Origin: Kitasatospora sp. NBC_00374
Lineage (GTDB): Bacteria > Actinomycetota > Actinomycetes > Streptomycetales > Streptomycetaceae
Reading direction: 5' to 3'
Assembly (NCBI RefSeq): GCF_041434935.1
Contig: NZ_CP107964.1
Span: 8,477,001 to 8,541,000 of the forward strand
DNA length: 64,000 nucleotides
Shown: positions 61,451-64,000 of the stretch, piece by piece
How the letters are laid out: every line of letters begins with the position of its first letter
How positions within the stretch are numbered: the first letter of the stretch is position 1
Program-made: the position numbers and the translations under genes
Notes under the pieces: model-generated
The model's database searches: none
What the model was told of the DNA's origin: nothing
Seen by the model: only the letters and a program-made list of their open reading frames with translations

Positions 61451-61775
61451 GACGACCGCCGGCACCGGGTCGATCCGCATGGCGTCGCGCCCTCGGCAGG
61501 GTGTTGATGCCTGCGCAGTCGCAGAGCGTGATGGCGCGCGTCGTCGCGTTCGACGCGGGCGGGCGCAGGGGCCGGGATTGGGTTGGGGCGCGCGCCCCCC
61601 GAACGTCGCCGCGGAGTCGAGTCGATCGGGATCGACGGGACATGGCGGGCGCTTCTCCCGCGAGAGCGGGAACCTGGCAATTCGCTCGTCCGCTGTCGCC
61701 GAAACGCCTATCAAGAATACCGGAATATAGTTGCGCGCATTGCCCTGCCGGAATGATCGATCGTACGATGAGGTC

Positions 61776-62093
61776 ATGGAGTCCAACCTCGACCGGCGCC
61801 CGACGTGGACGTTCCTGACCAACCACGCCAGGGTGCTCTCGTTGATCGCCCGTGACCCGGATGTCCGGCTGCGTGATGTCGCCGCGGCCTGTCATCTCAC
61901 CGAGCGAGCGGTGCAGGGGATCGTCGCCGACCTCGAGGCGGAGGGATATCTCACCCACACCCGGGAAGGGCGCCGCAACCGCTACCGCATCACCCCCGAC
62001 ACCCGGCTGCGGCACCCCGCCGAATCCGATCGGACGGTCGCCTCGCTGCTCCACCTCCTTTTGGACGACCTGAACCGCTCCCCGGCGAGCTGA
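61776..62093 (+). CDS. Winged-helix (MarR-like) regulator
   Basis: The 105-residue product reads RRPTWTFLTNHARVLSLIAR, DPDVRLRDVAAACHLTERAV, QGIVADLEAEGYLTHTREGR, RNRYRITPDTRLRHPAES: a compact winged helix with recognition helix LTERAVQGIVADL and wing TREGRRNRYRI. There is no separate ligand domain. ATG 61776 is chosen by the family start (ESNLDRRPTW). Targets are unknown. Confidence 0.88.
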   Translation: MESNLDRRPTWTFLTNHARVLSLIARDPDVRLRDVAAACHLTERAVQGIVADLEAEGYLTHTREGRRNRYRITPDTRLRHPAESDRTVASLLHLLLDDLNRSPAS

Positions 62094-62740
62094 TGCCGTT
62101 CGACTCACGCTTCGGGCGTCGATCTGGGGTAGCCGCGCATCGTGCTCCCAGAGGAGTTCCTCCTGCTGGACCCCGGTCGGCGGCAGGCCGGTGGAGCGTG
62201 CCGAGCGGATGTGGGCCGGCTGCGAACTCTAGCCGTCCACGCGGGAGGGAGAGGTGCAGCGCGAGTTCCTTCAATCCCAAACTGGAAGTGGCCACAACGG
62301 TCTGCGACGAGCTGAAGGACGTGGGCGAGCATCTCCTGCGTTGCGGCACGCCCTCGGCGCGGCGCTGCCGACGCCGAAGGATGCCGACTCGTCCCCCGGC
62401 GCCGCACCGTTCCCGCCCCCGGTCCCGGTGACGGCGTTCGCTCGCTACCGAACCATGCACCACGACGCAGCCCAGCCCGGCTGGCGGACGAGCAACTGAT
62501 CACTGGCATGCACGTTCGTGTGGGCGTCCCCGGCCGGGCGGTTCGGCCGCTGGCCGATCAGCGGCCCGCCGCCGGAGTTCGTCGGCGGGGGCGACTGCGG
62601 CCGGCGCATCCGAGCCTTGTCGGCCTGACCAGCGACACCGGCCAGTTCTACTTGCTGGCGCGGCTCTCCGGGCACTATCCGACGGTGAAGTGCGGGCGAG
62701 CTGGTTCGGTGCGCGCAGCGGCGGCCGCCGTCGGTTCGTG
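62094..62740. other. Intergenic, no gene recognised
   Basis: About 650 bases. A plus-strand frame around 62260-62340 reads NPKLEVATTVCDELKDVGEH, which looks protein-like but is short and unsupported by a start. No structure was noticed. Confidence 0.4.
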
Positions 62741-62947
62741 TCAGTCCGGTCGGTCCGCCTCAGCATCATCCTGCTCATCCTGCTCGGCCAGGTCCCGATT
62801 TTCCTTCTGCTCGGCAACCGGTGCGCCGGCGCGGACGGTCTTCACCTGGTGGTCCGGCTCCGGCGACCGATGCTCCTGCCGGTCGTCGAAATCGCTGTCG
62901 TGCTGACCGGGTACTCCGCCCGACCCGCCCTGGGGGATGTCGTCCAT
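62741..62947 (-). CDS. Small acidic hydrophilic protein
   Basis: ATG 62947 has an excellent GGAGGAGG site. The 68-residue product, MDDIPQGGSGGVPGQHDSDF and onward, is almost free of hydrophobic residues and rich in D, E and Q (AEQKENRDLAEQDEQDDAEA). It is probably disordered. No family is recognised. Confidence 0.6.
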   Translation of the reverse strand: MDDIPQGGSGGVPGQHDSDFDDRQEHRSPEPDHQVKTVRAGAPVAEQKENRDLAEQDEQDDAEADRPD

Positions 62948-63399
62948 CAGTCCTCCTCCATGCTGGCTGCAGGGCGCCTGCCCGAGTGTGGGGGAGCCAA
63001 ACGGTGACGCCCCATGCCACGCGCGCGAACAGGGGGACAGCTGCTCGGCGGGCTCGAGCGCCAAGACGGACTCGGCTGAGCGCCCCAGCAGTTCGGCGAG
63101 CTGCCCGGGGAGGCGGTGGGGTGTGGGATGCCGATCTGAGTTCGTATGCGTTTCCCCTCGTGAATACACCGATTTTTCGGCTCGCCTGCCGGTGAGAATC
63201 TCCGGCTCGGGAGGCTGAGAATTCCTCAACTCACCTGGAGGATAAGTGTGTTGATGGAGCGAATCGCCGCGGCGGCGTCGCCCGTGGAGTCGGTTGCGCC
63301 GTCGGTCCGGCGGTCGGAAACGCGATCCGCACGGTGTTCGGTTTCGTTCGCCGGAGGGCGGCTAGACGCAATCTCCAGGGGTGCCGGAAAGGATGACCC
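62948..63399. other. Intergenic before the right-edge gene
   Basis: About 450 bases with no supported gene. The segment 63150-63260 is less GC-rich (CGATTTTTCGGCTC) and could contain the promoter of the gene at 63400. Confidence 0.4.
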
Positions 63400-64000
63400 A
63401 TGAATGACATCACCAAAGTGGCTCTGGCGGCCGCGGTCGCCGGCGGCTACGTGCTGGGCCGCGCCAAGAAGGGGCGGCTCGCATTCGCCGCCGCGACGTA
63501 TCTCGCGGGCCGGCGGTTCGGGCTCGATCCGCGCCAGCTTGCCACCGAAGGGTTGCGACGACTCGGCGGAGTCCCGCAGGTGGCCGAGTTGAACGAGCAG
63601 GTCAGGGGAGAGCTGCTCGACGCCGGCAAACACGCGGTGGCCGCGGCGGCCGACCGTCGCATCGAAGAGCTTGCGGACTCCCTGCGGGAGCGCGCCCTGA
63701 GGGTAGGCAAGCCGAAGGCGCAGGAGGAGCCCGAGGAAGGCTCGTACGAGGACGAGGAGCCGCCGGAGGAGGACACGTACGACGAGGAGGAGGCGCAGTA
63801 CGAGGAGGAGGCAGAGGACGCCGGGGAGCCCGAGGAGGAGCCCGAGGACGAAGAGGAGGAGGACCCGCCGGCACCACACAGCGAACGCGCGCCGCGCCGC
63901 CGCCGATCCGACTCCGCTGCGGACGAACGGCCGCGCCCGCGCTCCTCACGGCCGGCGCCCAAGGCGGAATCGAAGTCCCCGGCCGCGCGCAGGCCGGCGA
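63400..64000 (+). CDS. Helical protein with long acidic tail, cut by window edge
   Basis: ATG 63400 lies behind GGAAAGGA. The N-terminal 100 residues are helical: VALAAAVAGGYVLGRAKKGR, LAFAAATYLAGRRFGLDPRQ, LATEGLRRLGGVPQVAELNE, QVRGELLDAGKHAVAAAADR. A run of about 60 residues is almost all E/D (EEPEEGSYEDEEPPEEDTYD), followed by a basic R/S/P tail. Similar proteins are found beside Streptomyces gas-vesicle gene clusters, as far as recalled. The frame is open at base 64000, so the C-terminus is not seen. Confidence 0.8.
   Translation, partial: MNDITKVALAAAVAGGYVLGRAKKGRLAFAAATYLAGRRFGLDPRQLATEGLRRLGGVPQVAELNEQVRGELLDAGKHAVAAAADRRIEELADSLRERALRVGKPKAQEEPEEGSYEDEEPPEEDTYDEEEAQYEEEAEDAGEPEEEPEDEEEEDPPAPHSERAPRRRRSDSAADERPRPRSSRPAPKAESKSPAARRPA

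Noticed and set aside
63226..63879. Minus-strand Leu-rich frame opposite the acidic-tail gene
   Set aside because: The Leu run is only the complement of GAG/GAC codons on the plus strand.

Overview
The window is very GC-rich, Streptomyces-like DNA, most likely from Streptomyces, Kitasatospora or a close relative. Several gene sets are typical of that family: an hsp18 gene with a divergent rheA-type regulator, SigB/RsbW-type stress regulators, AmaP/Asp23 operons, and DUF6328, DUF4235 and DUF5670-type small proteins. No rRNA, tRNA or CRISPR array was seen. The mix of insertion sequences, broken genes and stress genes looks like an accessory or chromosome-arm region rather than core genome. Single-base frameshifts are frequent, so part of the apparent decay could be uncorrected sequencing error.

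Layout. 0-4.4 kb: gene fragments (winged-helix, MFS, transketolase 3' end, alpha/beta hydrolase) around an intact SigB-like sigma factor and an RsbW-like ATP-binding protein. 4.5-8.8 kb: a stack of IS wreckage, namely two head-to-head IS110 remnants, a complete IS5-family element with clean ends and a winged-helix passenger gene, and IS5- and IS630-type remnants. 9-10.8 kb: a secreted M4 metallopeptidase with a perfect terminator. 10.8-17.7 kb: a truncated ISL3 transposase, a tyrosine recombinase/XRE/zinc-ribbon trio, an in-frame Ku-MFS chimera, an ATP-dependent DNA ligase and an imuA-like remnant. 17.8-21 kb: small hypothetical proteins and a broken SRPBCC gene.

21.1-22.8 kb and 39.5-41.4 kb hold two inverted copies of the most unusual unit in the window. 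Each has a short MerR-type HTH gene preceded by about 0.9-1.05 kb of conserved, repeat-filled, hairpin-rich non-coding DNA, with a small divergent gene at the far end. Between them lie hsp18/rheA, broken STAS and DUF2267 genes, a TetR/SDR/quinone-oxidoreductase set, an intact IS110 transposase with a candidate bridge RNA, a GvpU-like gene, a cold-shock group (CarD-like small protein, CspA, DEAD-box helicase, CBS protein), and a DUF3494 ice-binding-like secreted protein followed by DUF5819 and HTTM membrane proteins.

41.7-46.7 kb is an envelope-stress locus. An AmaP/DUF6286/Asp23/DUF2273/Asp23 operon runs left and an ECF sigma operon runs right, the latter including a protein that joins a ZAS zinc anti-sigma motif to an Asp23-like domain. 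A perfect TGTGA-N6-TCACA palindrome sits between the two operons. 47-51.2 kb: an SRPBCC protein and a tightly coupled four-gene operon (acyl-CoA dehydrogenase-like, PIG-L deacetylase, methyltransferase, glycosyltransferase). 51.3-64 kb: a broken Rieske/DUF2231 gene, a bacterioferritin-like protein, a transketolase 5' remnant, a DJ-1/PfpI protein, DUF6328, a broken SixA phosphatase, a flavin-reductase-like protein, a YihY membrane protein, a second intact SRPBCC gene, a CHAD protein with a duplicated 5' end, a winged-helix regulator, and an acidic-tailed protein that runs off the right edge.
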